DNA from: Leishmania martiniquensis
Taxonomy: Eukaryota; Euglenozoa; Kinetoplastea; Trypanosomatida; Trypanosomatidae
NCBI RefSeq assembly: GCF_017916325.1
Contig: NC_090152.1
Location: 1-32,500 of the forward strand
Reading direction: 5' to 3'
DNA: 32,500 bases
The number at the start of each line of letters is the position of its first letter. Position 1 is the first letter of the stretch. The translations under genes were made by a program, and so were the position numbers. The notes beneath the pieces are model-generated. The model searched no databases. It was given only the letters and a program-made list of their open reading frames with translations, and was not told where the DNA came from. This document shows, one piece after another, positions 21,151 through 31,473 of the stretch.

Positions 21151-24100
21151 TACGTCTACAAAGAGGGTGCTAATCCATGTCTTTCTGCCTGTGTAGCTAT
21201 TCGTCTGCGATTGTGTTCCTGTAGTTGGCCGACGAACCCGCTGATACAACGTAAACTCAACTGTGTATGACAGGGGTGAGCGCACGCGCATTTTAACGCG
21301 AGAAGCAGAGGTGGATAGGGGGAGAGAAGAGAAGAAAAACTATGGATTGCGAAGAGCACTGCTATGCGCAGTCCTTACGGAGGATAAGAATTTAAGGCAG
21401 CGCTACCGCCGTCGTTAATGAGACGGCGGCATGTCACTCCCACACTCTTACGCAATTTTTTCCTTCTTCTCTTACTGGCTAAACAGCATCCTCATGAAGC
21501 TCCTTCGCGGAAAGCGGGGGATAAGAGAGCGTGAAGCTGATGTGGGAAGAGATGAGGCTCGTAAAGGAGACCAGATCAACGCATCAGAGAACGGAGGCGC
21601 CTAATCTATCCAGTGGAGAGAAGGTGCATCAGTGGGTTTTTTCCTCGTCGTGCCTCTGCGCCCCATGTGCTAGCGGTGTGCGGAAACAAGCCGCCTATCT
21701 CCAGAAACCTGGAGAGCGATCAAGAGAAGCGTTATCCCTTTCACGCGAGTCTCAGCTGTTCATCGGACTCATTGCACGTCGTCGCCGCCACCTCTTGATG
21801 GGGGCCACGCACATCACAAGTTCAGTTCGTCAAGATCAAATCCCCACACCGTGGCAAAGGGAGAAGGCTCCGCTCTCGACACACGAAAGAGTGCAGCGCA
21901 GAGAGGTGAAAGAAACATCGTGACGGTGGAGCGAATACCGATGAGCACGTGAAATATGCACAGCAAGCTGATTCTGCTACCGAGTCCCATGTCGCAAAAT
22001 GCTTAACTGAGGGCGAATGCTGTCAGACAGGTGATGGGGTGTCTTGGGAGCAGCTGTTGGCGGCGATTGGGGTGAAGAAAAGGCGCGACCCCTGGGCCTC
22101 TCGAGCCGGCAGAGTCACAGGCGGAGAAGTGTAGCAGAAATGCTATTTAACGACCTCCCGCGCTATGAGAACAGCGAACAGGGTGCAGAACTGTAATTGT
22201 GGGAGAGCCTTTACGTTGGACAGATCACACTTGCCGACTGCAGCAGGAGCACGCCAACACAATTCCGCCACAATTGTTCAGCGGGTGCTGGCGCGATCTC
22301 GGCAGACACCATATCGTCTTCAAGCACATGTGCGAGTGACGAAAAATAAAACAACACTCACAGCGAGCTTGTGGACGACCCACATGCAATGCGCCTTGCA
22401 GCGTGCGGTAAAGCCCCCCTAAGTCTCCGCTTGGGAAGTGGAAGATGATGGGCGTGAGCAGTGCAGCCCATCTCAACGCGCCGGGACGGATAGGAAAGCT
22501 TCGAAACGGGGAGGTGTCCGTCACTCATAAAGGATGGCCACGCCTTCTAGATTACCTGACCAATTGGCTGCAGTGAAGGAGTGGCACACATCAAGACCAC
22601 TTCCACAGCTGAGATGAAGAGGCAAAGAAACGTAGACGGAGAGAGAGGCGCGATCGCGATATCAGAAGCCTGGGTGAAAACCTACAGAGTGACGCTGCGA
22701 ACGTTTTGCTATTTGGCGAGTAAGCTGAATGTGTGTGTAGCGGAACAGAGATGTCTCTGAGGGGACTGAATGTACGCCATGGCTGATCCAGCTAGCGTTT
22801 TTTGTCTCTTCCTTATATGAAGAGACCCTTCTTGCAGTTGCCCTATCGCCTACGAGGCAGCGCTGTTCCAATAGCAGAAGAAATGGAAAAGAGGAGAGGT
22901 GCGTCCCATCATCGGCATATTGGTGGAAAGGGGAGAGGCAAATATTTTTCCGCTGCGCTAAATCCCACACGCTTTGCCCATTTACTGTCTCCGAGAGCAG
23001 TGTGCATCTGCCCAGCGGAAGTCTACAAAATACTACGCGTGCTGGGGATTTTCATTCAGCAACGCTACCCGGTGGAGTCGCGGCTCTGGTGACAATTTCG
23101 GTGCATCGAAATGTTTGAACAATAGAGGATCTCTGAATCAGCGTAGCAAAGCGTCCTCACATATGACTCTGCGAGCCACTGGGAGCCACTGTGAAGCGCA
23201 GTCGCTGTTGTTGGAAAGCACGGGTCTTTGAAGTCCAAAGAGCTTCTCGCATATTCGGGTAAAAGTTGAAAGCGAAAAAAAAATGAGAGAGACGCACACG
23301 AAGAAGAGTGCTAAGAGCCAAAACAGCGACAATTGTGAAGCGCACCGGGTGCTTGGGTGATAGACGGCAGCAAAGTTGGGGCGAAGGGAACGAAACGGGG
23401 GGCGCCAGGGAGGACACGGTGGCTAATATAACAACAAAACACGTCCGCGAGACGACTGTAATCGGAGCGAAAACAGCGCTAGACGGAAGGCGTGCAGCTT
23501 TGACGAGGAGAGCCATCAACAATACGAAGCGAAGCTGTAGTAGCGGCGCACAAACGCAAACCGAAGCTTCAAAGCAGCTCGGTATTGTTTTTTGAGACTG
23601 CGAGCGCAGTTGCACATGCGGGCCCGCTTCCGCCCCTCGGGAAGGAAAACCTATAGGAGAGCGCGGCAGTGGACTAACACAATAAGGAAAGTCGACGAAG
23701 TGAAGGCGTGGCCCCGATGTGTCTGACGAGGCCCGCGTTCACTAATTCCACTGCTCTCAGAAATATAACACATCGACACGTAAAGCAAAGCGTTTGAAGC
23801 AACAAGAGTCACCCCTAATGATGAGAGCGCAAGGCGAGCAGTACGCGCACATAGAGGAAGCCGGAAGAGGCCGGATGCGCTTGGCACACACACACACACA
23901 AACACATGCATGCATCCGCCAATGGGTATCACTGCACAGGCGCGCCCTCAGCCTCCGCTGTGCAGCTTCTCGAAAAAGACAAAAAAAAAGAGTATGCCGA
24001 GCAGTTGGCAAAAAGAAGAGCAATAAGCAGTACGACAACGGTGAGAAAGGACGTCTCTCTGCAACTCAATTCATGCTAAAAAGAGCGAATAGGTCCAAGG

Positions 24101-24262
24101 CGTAAACGGAAGAGAACGAATGATAGAGAGCGGCGTGCGAGGAGAGACATGTGATTTCGACCATCGCCTCACCTCTCGCTTCGCTTGTTCTTCTTTCATT
24201 GTGTGTATGGTGATAACAACAACAGCACTGCCGGCGAAGGTGCTATGATGAAGCGAAAGTGG
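21151..24262. other. Large gene-poor interval
   Basis: About 3.1 kb with no convincing gene. All open frames are short and overlapping. The longest minus-strand candidate, 23157-23615 (152 codons), is hydrophobic in places but has no recognisable domain, and its N-terminal half overlaps a plus-strand frame of the same size class. A CA run lies at about 23885-23902. Part of it must be the RING gene 3' UTR and the 5' flank of the CREST-like gene. Confidence 0.5.
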
Positions 24263-24844
24263 CTAAAAAGCGCAGCACTCACGTAGCCACGACCACAGCA
24301 AATGTACACCGTCCTTCGGCGACGTTACTTCGACCACTTCGATTTCCTCGTCCTGCTCCGACGCATGCTCCAACTCGCAGTTGGAATGCTGTATCCGCTG
24401 GGCGGCCGCGGGCATAATCAGGGAGGTGCGCTCCGGAGCATGGAGGGCAGCTGGAGGCGCTCGAAGCCGCCTGCGACGGCGTCTACGAGCATCGGAGCTG
24501 CTCATCAGACGTCCCTCATCGCCTACTACAGGCGCGAAGCACATTGGGCACATGGAGGATCGCTGCCGCCACGATTCCAAGCACTGCAAGTGAAACCCAT
24601 GCTCGCACTTGAGCAAAATAGCAGGGTTGTCTAGGGTGAAGTGCTCCAAGCATATAGGGCAGGTGGTAAGGTGATATTCACCAACATCATAGGTCTCCAA
24701 ATCGCCAACAAAGCCATCGTCGTTGAGGTAGTCGCTAAGGTTCGAGCAGCTCGCGTCGGGCGAGCCGGCCTGCACTGAGGCGACGGATGCCACGGTGGGA
24801 ATAAGGGCTGCTACAGCAGCTTTCGTATGCAAACCTCCTTGCAT
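24263..24844 (-). CDS. RING-H2 finger protein (putative E3 ubiquitin ligase)
   Basis: 193 residues with a complete RING-H2 finger at about 62-102: C62-x2-C65, C80-x-H82-x2-H85-x2-C88, C99-x2-C102. Key segments are CPICLEHF, CEHGFHLQCLESW and CPMC. RING-H2 proteins bind two zinc ions and recruit a ubiquitin-charged E2. The Trp after the sixth ligand (ESW) and the Ile after the first Cys pair are typical E2-contact residues. Upstream is an acidic segment (SDYLNDDGFVGDLE); downstream is an Arg-rich patch (DARRRRRRRLRAPP) and an acidic C-terminal part (EQDEEIEVVEV). There is no membrane helix. The substrate is unknown. The layout resembles plant-type RHY1A/RING-H2 proteins, but I would not assign a symbol. 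Confidence 0.82.
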   Translation of the reverse strand: MQGGLHTKAAVAALIPTVASVASVQAGSPDASCSNLSDYLNDDGFVGDLETYDVGEYHLTTCPICLEHFTLDNPAILLKCEHGFHLQCLESWRQRSSMCPMCFAPVVGDEGRLMSSSDARRRRRRRLRAPPAALHAPERTSLIMPAAAQRIQHSNCELEHASEQDEEIEVVEVTSPKDGVHLLWSWLRECCAF

Positions 24845-25682
24845 AATACACCCTCGGGGGACTTGCCTGTTTAGCCTCTGAGAGGCGAGTTTGTGGTGGT
24901 GCTATCGAACCAAAAAAATGTGAGTTGCCCTTCAGATCCGCTGGCATACGCCGTCTCGGGAGCGAAGGCCACAGCTAAGGGGAGAAGGTGGTCCGTAGGA
25001 GAGACCTGACGCGCCTCACGGCCGGCACGGCTGCAGAAACAAATCTGTGAGAAGCACTTTCACGGTAACAGCTGAAGGAAAGTCTGAGAGGGGAGCGCAA
25101 TCGAACAAAAGACGTCGGTCACTGATGAACGGCTCATCCAAAGGGAAGGCTGGACGCTGTGAGGCCGCAGGCACACTCAGTCACCCAAGTCGAGTTCGAG
25201 CTCGAGCATCAAAGGGCAACGCGTCGATGGAAGTGAGTGGAGGTTCACAACATAAACTGAGAGTGCGCTTCAGAACATCGTGAGATCACGCGCGGATGAA
25301 GAGCGGTGACGACTAAGGCGCCGACCGAGGTCGCTAACGGGCGAGGGTAGCCTCGCTGAGCCACGGCTGGCTCACGTCGGTGCCTCTCTCATTAAGTGCT
25401 CGAGAGACCCTACGGTGCAGCGAGCAGACACGTTCCCGAGTGCGCCAGTTCTTTCGTTCACAATCGACTCCCAGAGCATCGTTAAGAGAAACAGTGCGGG
25501 TGTTTTTTTTCGGATCTCTCAGACATAAAACAGTCCACCGCTTCAATACGTGCGATAGACTCTCTGTATGGTTAGGATGTGGGTGAGCTACATAGGAGGC
25601 CGCGACGGGAGGCGCGAGGAGCGCAACGCGTCTGCTGCGATCGGCTCCAGCTCTGGCCGAGCACCCTCACTTACTTGTGTCG
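24845..25682. other. Intergenic region
   Basis: About 840 bases between the J-protein and RING genes. Only short overlapping frames without domains occur. It is taken as UTR and spacer. Confidence 0.5.
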
Positions 25683-26456
25683 TCACTCCTTTCCCTCATC
25701 ACCTTCGTGAATAAAGCGCCCGGGGTACAGTAGCCGTCGCAAGGCAGTTGGCGCGAGTCGCTTGGGATCCGTGTCTACGACCTCTCCCGCGGCATGCTTG
25801 CGGTCTTCTTCCCTCTCCTGTTGAATCATGAAGTGATAGAACTCCGGATCGAAGAACCTCAGCGCCGCCTCAAGGGCGTGGGGCACAATCACAGTAGAGA
25901 AGAGGATACCGATGAGGAGCATCACGGCATAAGAAAAGAGGGCGAAGAGGCGCACGCGATCTAGTCGGTGTACCTTTTTTCTCGACAACTGCAGCTGACG
26001 GTGCAGCGCTGGTGAGGCACCGTTTCGGTGCCAGAGGCTAACAGGATTGACAGACATCCTGTAGGCCGTCTGCAGAATGGCGTACTCGCTCTCGCCTGTG
26101 GTATCCTTTGCTGTGTCAGGGTGGGCTTCGAGAACCAAACTTCGATAGCGAGCACGGACTTCCGGCAACTCCGCGTGGTCCGGCAGCCCCATTACCTGCA
26201 GCGGCGATCCGTGCTTCTGAAGCCATTGCAGCTCCTTCTCTAGCTCCGCCGCGCGCTCCATGCCAGTTTGCATGCGAATCGCAATACGCTGCTTTAGTGG
26301 CTTCGGTACAAGCGTGACAAAGAGGGAGCGCAATGCCAGCGCGAAGCACCCCGGCCTGTAGCTGTGCTGCTTTCCCGTGGTGGCGCAGCGCAACGCATCG
26401 AAGCGCGGCAGTCTCTGAATCAGCACCGGTGTTGCATTCACCGTCAGCCGTCGCAT
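25683..26456 (-). CDS. Membrane-anchored J-domain (DnaJ-like) protein
   Basis: 257 residues. A J domain lies at about 84-136, SPLQVMGLPDHAELPEVRAR to AILQTAYR, with the diagnostic HPD at 112-114 in LEAHPDTAKD. J domains stimulate the ATPase of Hsp70 partners. The N-terminus (residues 1-60) is basic and lacks acidic residues apart from D20 (MRRLTVNATPVLIQRLPRF), consistent with mitochondrial targeting. One membrane helix lies at about 169-195 (FALFSYAVMLLIGILF), followed by a charged C-terminal part with FDPEFYHF. There is no Gly/Phe-rich or zinc-finger region, so it is a type III J protein. Mitochondrial location is an inference. An internal Met at 62 or 66 is an alternative start, but would remove the targeting-like segment. 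Confidence 0.78.
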   Translation of the reverse strand: MRRLTVNATPVLIQRLPRFDALRCATTGKQHSYRPGCFALALRSLFVTLVPKPLKQRIAIRMQTGMERAAELEKELQWLQKHGSPLQVMGLPDHAELPEVRARYRSLVLEAHPDTAKDTTGESEYAILQTAYRMSVNPVSLWHRNGASPALHRQLQLSRKKVHRLDRVRLFALFSYAVMLLIGILFSTVIVPHALEAALRFFDPEFYHFMIQQEREEDRKHAAGEVVDTDPKRLAPTALRRLLYPGRFIHEGDEGKE

Positions 26457-27285
26457 CTGCCGCTGCTTCAGGGCGAACCAAGAGAAAGGGCGTACGTAAA
26501 ACTAGTGCAGCCTCCCGCTGACACGAGAAGAGAATCAGACAAAGTCTCGCTGAGCAGTTGTACGCTCAAAAAGAGAGACCGTTCGCTTTGGCGGGCACTC
26601 ACCCGGAGGCCCGAGAATGGCGCGCCGTTTTACTCTCGCGGCGCTCTGCACGAGGCACATGTGAACAGAAAAGAGAGACACGAGTAAAGACGTGTAGGTG
26701 TGGGAGAGGGTGAGTAAGAGATGCTGCGACCGGAGAGAGCGAGAGAGAGGGAGAGGGAGGGAGGGAGGAAGGTGCATGCCGCGGATCGTCAGACAGTGAA
26801 GCGTCGGATCCTGCGGCCACGTCGACTGCTGCCAAGTGCCTCGCAAAGCGAAGAGGCGCTCATCCGAGGCGGTCTGTCGTCTACGGGTGCGGAACGTTTG
26901 GACTTGGCAAACATTGGAACTGATCGTGGTGTCCAAAGGAGAAGCAGAGGGGCCCTTGGAGGCATGTGAATCAGTTGCAATGTCAATAGCTAAGATGAGC
27001 AACACTGAATTCATGCTGCTTGTCGCCGTGTTTCTTGCTAGTGTCAAAGAGGGGAGGGAACGAGGGAAGGACAAGTACAAGGCGCGGTGGACGAAGGGGC
27101 ATACGCGGACGAAGCAGGTGGCCGTAAACCCCTCTCCACTGTGGCCGCATCGTTACAAAAAATAGCCAGAGGCGCGCCCTATTGAAACTCCCGAGCAGCG
27201 GAGGCTTAGACGTTTGCAATCGGCACCTATCTCGACACATTTTTTTCGGCAAGCATCATCGGGTCAGGTCGGAGAGTTGAAGAAT
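26457..27285. other. Intergenic region with GA-rich tract
   Basis: About 830 bases without a supportable gene. A GAGA/GGGA purine run at about 26728-26772 (plus strand) is a pyrimidine tract on the transcribed strand and could act in trans-splicing or polyadenylation for the J-protein gene. Confidence 0.5.
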
Positions 27286-27984
27286 TCACTCGTTGCTCCA
27301 GAAGCGGCACAACACACGGCGGTTGTCAAACTTACTGCCGTGCAGGTGGGCAATGGCAGTTGCGGCCTTTTCCTTACTCGACAGATTCAACACGACAGCG
27401 ACGCGGTCGTCAAAGTCGGCGGAAGCGTCGGTGACGCTGTCCGGCTGTTTTCCAGAAGTGGATCTGATGCCTTCCACGCGCACAGCCTTTGCAGACAGTT
27501 GCTCAGGCTCGTCATCTACGAGTACCTCCCATGATTTGACCTTATCTTTCGAGACAGCCTCGACTCGCTCGACCAAGGCCGCTACCAAATCTCGTTGCTC
27601 CATCTCTGAAGCAGCATTGTAGTCTTCAAGGGTCGTGACGTTTGTCAGTAGCACAAACGCCGAGGGAGTACCAGCTGGACCGCCGTCGTGCAGCAGCCGC
27701 TTGCGCTTCTTGTGGATGCTTTGCTCTTTTCGCCGCCGCTCCCACCGCTTGGAGATGTCCTCGCGAATCAATTCAACAATATGTTCCACCGTAAGGTGTT
27801 GCAGGGACGACTCCTTCAGCACACGGTTAAACCAGAAACTCGCTACGGCACCCCACTGCTTCTCATAAAAGTGGAAGTGCGGCTGATCTCGAAGGTTTTC
27901 AGGCATCCTCAAATCTTGTATGGAGAACTGGAGACGTCGGCCCGTGCTCCCCCACACCACCAGTGAGTCCACTTGATCTGACAT
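27286..27984 (-). CDS. RNA-binding-type protein with C-terminal UHM-like RRM
   Basis: 232 residues. The C-terminal half (about 107-232) follows the RRM pattern of the U2AF-homology-motif branch. A first strand reads SAFVLLTNV; a helix with DLVAALVERVEAVS stands where UHMs have E..KYG; then come VLVDDE, a variable loop, DDRVAVVLNLSSKEKAATAI, and AHLHGSKFDNRRVLCRFW. SPF45/RBM17, PUF60 and U2AF share this 'VxLxNx..., A..A...LxGxxFxxRxVxxxF' layout and bind tryptophan-containing peptide ligands in splicing factors. The N-terminal half has an aromatic segment (HFHFYEKQWGAVASFWFNRV) and a basic helix (KRWERRRKEQSIHKKRKRL) that may be a nuclear signal. A role in trans-splicing or RNA processing is inferred, not shown. 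The start at 27984 is the first ATG of the frame. Confidence 0.65.
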   Translation of the reverse strand: MSDQVDSLVVWGSTGRRLQFSIQDLRMPENLRDQPHFHFYEKQWGAVASFWFNRVLKESSLQHLTVEHIVELIREDISKRWERRRKEQSIHKKRKRLLHDGGPAGTPSAFVLLTNVTTLEDYNAASEMEQRDLVAALVERVEAVSKDKVKSWEVLVDDEPEQLSAKAVRVEGIRSTSGKQPDSVTDASADFDDRVAVVLNLSSKEKAATAIAHLHGSKFDNRRVLCRFWSNE

Positions 27985-29587
27985 CGCCGTTTCACCTGCT
28001 CAGCAGGCTGTGACGATAGATGTTCACTGCTTCTACAAACGGCGAGCACAGCTCAGAGTCGGTCCCCGTGCCATCGCGTACCACACAGCCACAGGCGGCA
28101 GCAGAAATAGAGAGCGAGAGAAAGCACGAGGAAGGGGGTGGAGGTGCCGGCGGCGTACACCACAAAGGGATAAGAAGTGCCATGCGTGTCGGTTAGCCGC
28201 ACGAAAAATAAGACGTAGGAAGTAAAAGAAGGAAAGAGTGTGCAATGCTCTGGGCCCGTCGATCCGGACGCGGCGCGAGAGCGGCCGTCGGGGCCGTATG
28301 CGAGGGAGGCAGCAAGATGCTTTTTTTGTCTGACTAGACGCCTTTTCTCGTCTGACGAAGAAGAGAGAGGCGCACTCAAGTCCGACCGGCAGTCGAGCTG
28401 CACTCCTCCACACTACAACGTTGTCCCTACGCAGCGCACCGTTAATTCGCGGTGTTGTGACAGGAGTCCAAAAGGCGGCAGAGAGTCCGCAGCAGCTGAG
28501 CCTCTGCACTGATTCGTTTGACCACACATTAAGAAAGCCACGACCGAGTCACGCCGGGAGCTCCGCTGAAAACATGAGCGATTGTGTATAGGGAACTTGA
28601 CCAGGTAAGAGACTTTGAATGAGGAAATGGAGGGGGTGGAAGAGAGGGAGTCGACGCGCTACAGCGGATTTTGGAGTCACCACGTCTCACTCGTCATGTA
28701 CATGCGGAGATTATCGTGAGGGCGAGGATCATCATGTCCTCACAGGCTTGTCTCTCTCCTTCCCTCTCTGCCCAACCTCCTGACTCTTCTGTGGCTTCGG
28801 GCACCCGTCGCAGCCCCGTCTCTCGCTGTCCAAGTCAGGGAACAGCAACGAAGCACCTGAGAGGAGGGCAAGCCACGTGACGCCGTCCCAGCCGAAGAAA
28901 AAGAATCTGCGGACAAGGGCGGGGAAGTCAACTGCTGCGCGTGTGGCGGCGGCTGAGGGCGAAGAATGGCCCTGCGCCAGAGATTCAAAGAGGCAGTGAG
29001 AGACAGAAAGAATGGGATAACAAGCGAGGAAAAACAAGTTGAAAGAGAGAGAGAGAGAGGGAGCGCGCGCATCTTGATCCGAAGTCGTCGCCGTGTTCGA
29101 CAGCGTTAGCGACCACCGAGGTAGAAGAGGCGAGAACAGTGATGAAGCACGCGCCTGTGCACAAATACGGGGCGCGCAAAGAAGAGGAAGCGACACTCAG
29201 GGCACCGCGCCGTACTCCCCAAAGGAATCACTGCACGCAAACAGAGAGCGAAGTATGCTGAGAGCTGCATGACACACACAACATGCGAAGAACTTCAGCA
29301 GACATCGTGAAGGGTAATAGAAAAAGAAAGAGGCATCCAGACACTTCACTTTCTCCCCACCCCACCCCCCAAGCACACCTGCGCATCCGCGCACAGGCGA
29401 GTGCGCGTAACCATGGAAGCCGCTCCGCTTGTCGACATCAAGACAAGAGTGCGGACAATGGACGTACAACGAGGAGCGGCAGGCCATGAGAGGAGTGAAG
29501 GCGTGCAAAGAGAAAAGGGACGAGACGGCCCCGTATCCCGCAGAGCGAGCGCTCCACCTACCCACCTGTTCCGCTTCTTTTCGCGCT
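27985..29587. other. Intergenic region with GA microsatellite
   Basis: About 1.6 kb between the kinase and the UHM-like gene. A GA dinucleotide run lies at about 29045-29065, continuing into GC-alternating bases. Open frames on both strands (for example 28033-28527 minus) are composition-driven and show no domain. Confidence 0.5.
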
Positions 29588-31246
29588 CTACATCTTCTCA
29601 TTGCGCCTCGCCATTGGCGGGCGCGAAATCGGAGGCAGTCGCACGCTCCGCGAGTCCTTCTTCACAGGGTGCTTTGGTGGTACGCTGCCGACACTGCGCT
29701 TTTGCCGCAAGGAGCTCACCGTATTCGACGATGAGGTGGTGAGCGTGTCGTCGCAGCTGCCTTGGATGCCTCGACTTTGGCTGTCCCCTATGGAACCGCT
29801 GTAGGACAGTGAGGCGGGGGTCAGCTTCTCCTTCAAGAAGGAGTTGATCTGTCCAATGGTGTCCGCACTAATTCCAGTGTCCCCGACGTTGACACTTGTG
29901 ACATGCGAGAGCGGGTTGCGAATCATTCGCACGATGGAGCGCCCTGCCACGGCTGGAATGGGATTATGAGAAAGGTCGATCGACTGCAGCGAAGGGTGTC
30001 GGGCAACCACCTTGGTCAGCGACTGTACGACCGATAAGCTGTGAATATTATTCCAGCTAAGATTCAGGTGCTTCAAGAACGGACACGTGTCTATCATAGA
30101 TATCAGCTCTAGCAGCGCCGTTGGGCATGCGTGGAACATGCGGCTACACTCTAAAGATGTGCTTGTCGGTACGTAATGGCCCGTGACCAGATAGCGGTAA
30201 TCGCGCAAAATTGGAAACCCATCATACCCAAGACGCACTAGCCGTTGTACCCTTTGCAGGAACAGCAGGCGGTGCGCTCCCATCACGGCGAGCACCACCG
30301 CTCGCCAGTGGGCGGATGGTCTCAGCAGCGCCACCAAGGGCATCTGCGAGGCGTAGAGGGACGCCCGCCGGTTCGCGTCCAAACCCTCTTTGATCCACGG
30401 GTGCGTGAGTGCATCTTTGGCGCTCATTCGTCGGTGTGGGTCATAGAGGAGAAGTTGACTAATGAAGTCCTGTAGCAGCGGTAGACAGCGCGGCCCACCA
30501 GCACCACTTTCCTGCGGACGATACCCGCGGCAGATGTCCTTCTTCAGCGCCGACTCCGTGCGAGCCTGAAACGGGTAGCGGCCGTGAAAGATCACGTGTG
30601 TCATGACGCCCAGGGCCCACATGTCCACCGGCTTCCCGTAGTTCTTCTCTAGCAGAATCTCTGGTGCCATGTAGTGCAGCGTGCCGCAGCACGTCGTCAA
30701 GCATTGTTCACTACCGGCAAATACGGAAAGTCCGAAGTCTGATATCTTCACGACGAGGTCATTTTGCGATAACAGGCAGTTACTCGGCTTCAAGTCGCGG
30801 TGTACGATCCCCTTCTCGTGAATGTACTCCACTGCCATCAGCAGCTGCGTGAGGAATCGCCGCGTCTCGAGCTCCGACACGCTTTGCCGTTCTATGCGGT
30901 GCTGAAGAGAGCCGCCAGGAAGGTACTCCATCACAATCGAGAGGCATGCGTCGTCTTGATACGTCTCCTCGAGCTTCACGATGTTGGGGTGTGAAAGGAG
31001 GCTCATCGTTTCCACTTCCCCCATGACGCTTCGTAGCCCCTTTGTGCCTGCCTGGCGCTTGTCGATGCGCTTCACCGCGTAGAGGTCCTTTGCCCCCGTC
31101 CGTCGAGTCGCGCTCCAGACGTCGCCATAAGAGCCAGAGCCAATTTTTTCGATCAAGACGTACCGTGACTGAATGTCAATGCTGTCAGAGCTGCCTCCGC
31201 TCTTGGGATTGCGGGAGAGGCTGTCTTGCAAAGCGTAGAAGTCCAT
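29588..31246 (-). CDS. Ser/Thr protein kinase (CAMK-like) with C-terminal leucine-rich repeats
   Basis: 552 residues from the ATG at 31246. Residues about 29-285 are a complete kinase domain: glycine loop IGSGSYGDVW, VAIK-equivalent lysine K59 in YAVKRIDK, catalytic HRDLKPSNCL (D151), DFGLSVF (170-172), a GTLHYMAPE activation-segment end, and HPWIKEG closing the domain. The fold and GTLHYMAPE-DMWALGV pattern fit the CAMK group. After a linker, about 389-470 contain leucine-rich repeats: LKHLNLSWNNIHSL and LQSIDLSHNPIPAVAG. The last 80 residues are Ser- and basic-rich. The frame is open to 31522, but a pyrimidine tract and AG near 31380-31325 place the likely mRNA start inside that extension, so 31246 is preferred. 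All catalytic residues are present. The substrate is unknown. Confidence 0.82.
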   Translation of the reverse strand: MDFYALQDSLSRNPKSGGSSDSIDIQSRYVLIEKIGSGSYGDVWSATRRTGAKDLYAVKRIDKRQAGTKGLRSVMGEVETMSLLSHPNIVKLEETYQDDACLSIVMEYLPGGSLQHRIERQSVSELETRRFLTQLLMAVEYIHEKGIVHRDLKPSNCLLSQNDLVVKISDFGLSVFAGSEQCLTTCCGTLHYMAPEILLEKNYGKPVDMWALGVMTHVIFHGRYPFQARTESALKKDICRGYRPQESGAGGPRCLPLLQDFISQLLLYDPHRRMSAKDALTHPWIKEGLDANRRASLYASQMPLVALLRPSAHWRAVVLAVMGAHRLLFLQRVQRLVRLGYDGFPILRDYRYLVTGHYVPTSTSLECSRMFHACPTALLELISMIDTCPFLKHLNLSWNNIHSLSVVQSLTKVVARHPSLQSIDLSHNPIPAVAGRSIVRMIRNPLSHVTSVNVGDTGISADTIGQINSFLKEKLTPASLSYSGSIGDSQSRGIQGSCDDTLTTSSSNTVSSLRQKRSVGSVPPKHPVKKDSRSVRLPPISRPPMARRNEKM

Positions 31247-31380
31247 ACTTCCTCTTGCATGAAGCCGCAAGCAGAAGGGCGTATGGCGTTTCCCCAACGT
31301 TTCTTCGTCATGTGTTGTTCGGTACTTTGCGAGAGTCAGCGCGAGAGGGGGGGCAGAGACAGCAACGCGAAGAAGAGAGC
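31247..31380 (-). promoter_or_regulatory. Predicted spliced-leader acceptor of the kinase gene
   Basis: A minus-strand pyrimidine-rich tract lies at about 31380-31336, followed by the first unambiguous AG (in AAAG) at 31326-31325. An out-of-frame ATG at 31311 would then lie in the 5' UTR and open a frame that overlaps the kinase start. AGs closer to 31246 also exist, so the true acceptor is uncertain. Confidence 0.4.
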
Positions 31381-31473
31381 GGTGGTGCAGCGTGCAGGAG
31401 GCATTTTCCGGGTGTACGCAGAGGAGTCGGGGACTCCGATCAGTACCAGTGCGCTTGCCCGCCCTCGCGAAAA

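Noticed and set aside
23157..23615. 152-codon hydrophobic minus-strand frame
   Set aside because: No domain, no regular membrane-helix spacing and strong overlap with a plus-strand frame; kept only as a note on the gene-poor interval.
26535..27080. 181-codon minus-strand frame
   Set aside because: Ser/Leu/Pro-rich sequence derived from a GA/CT-rich tract in an intergenic space; no domain recognised.
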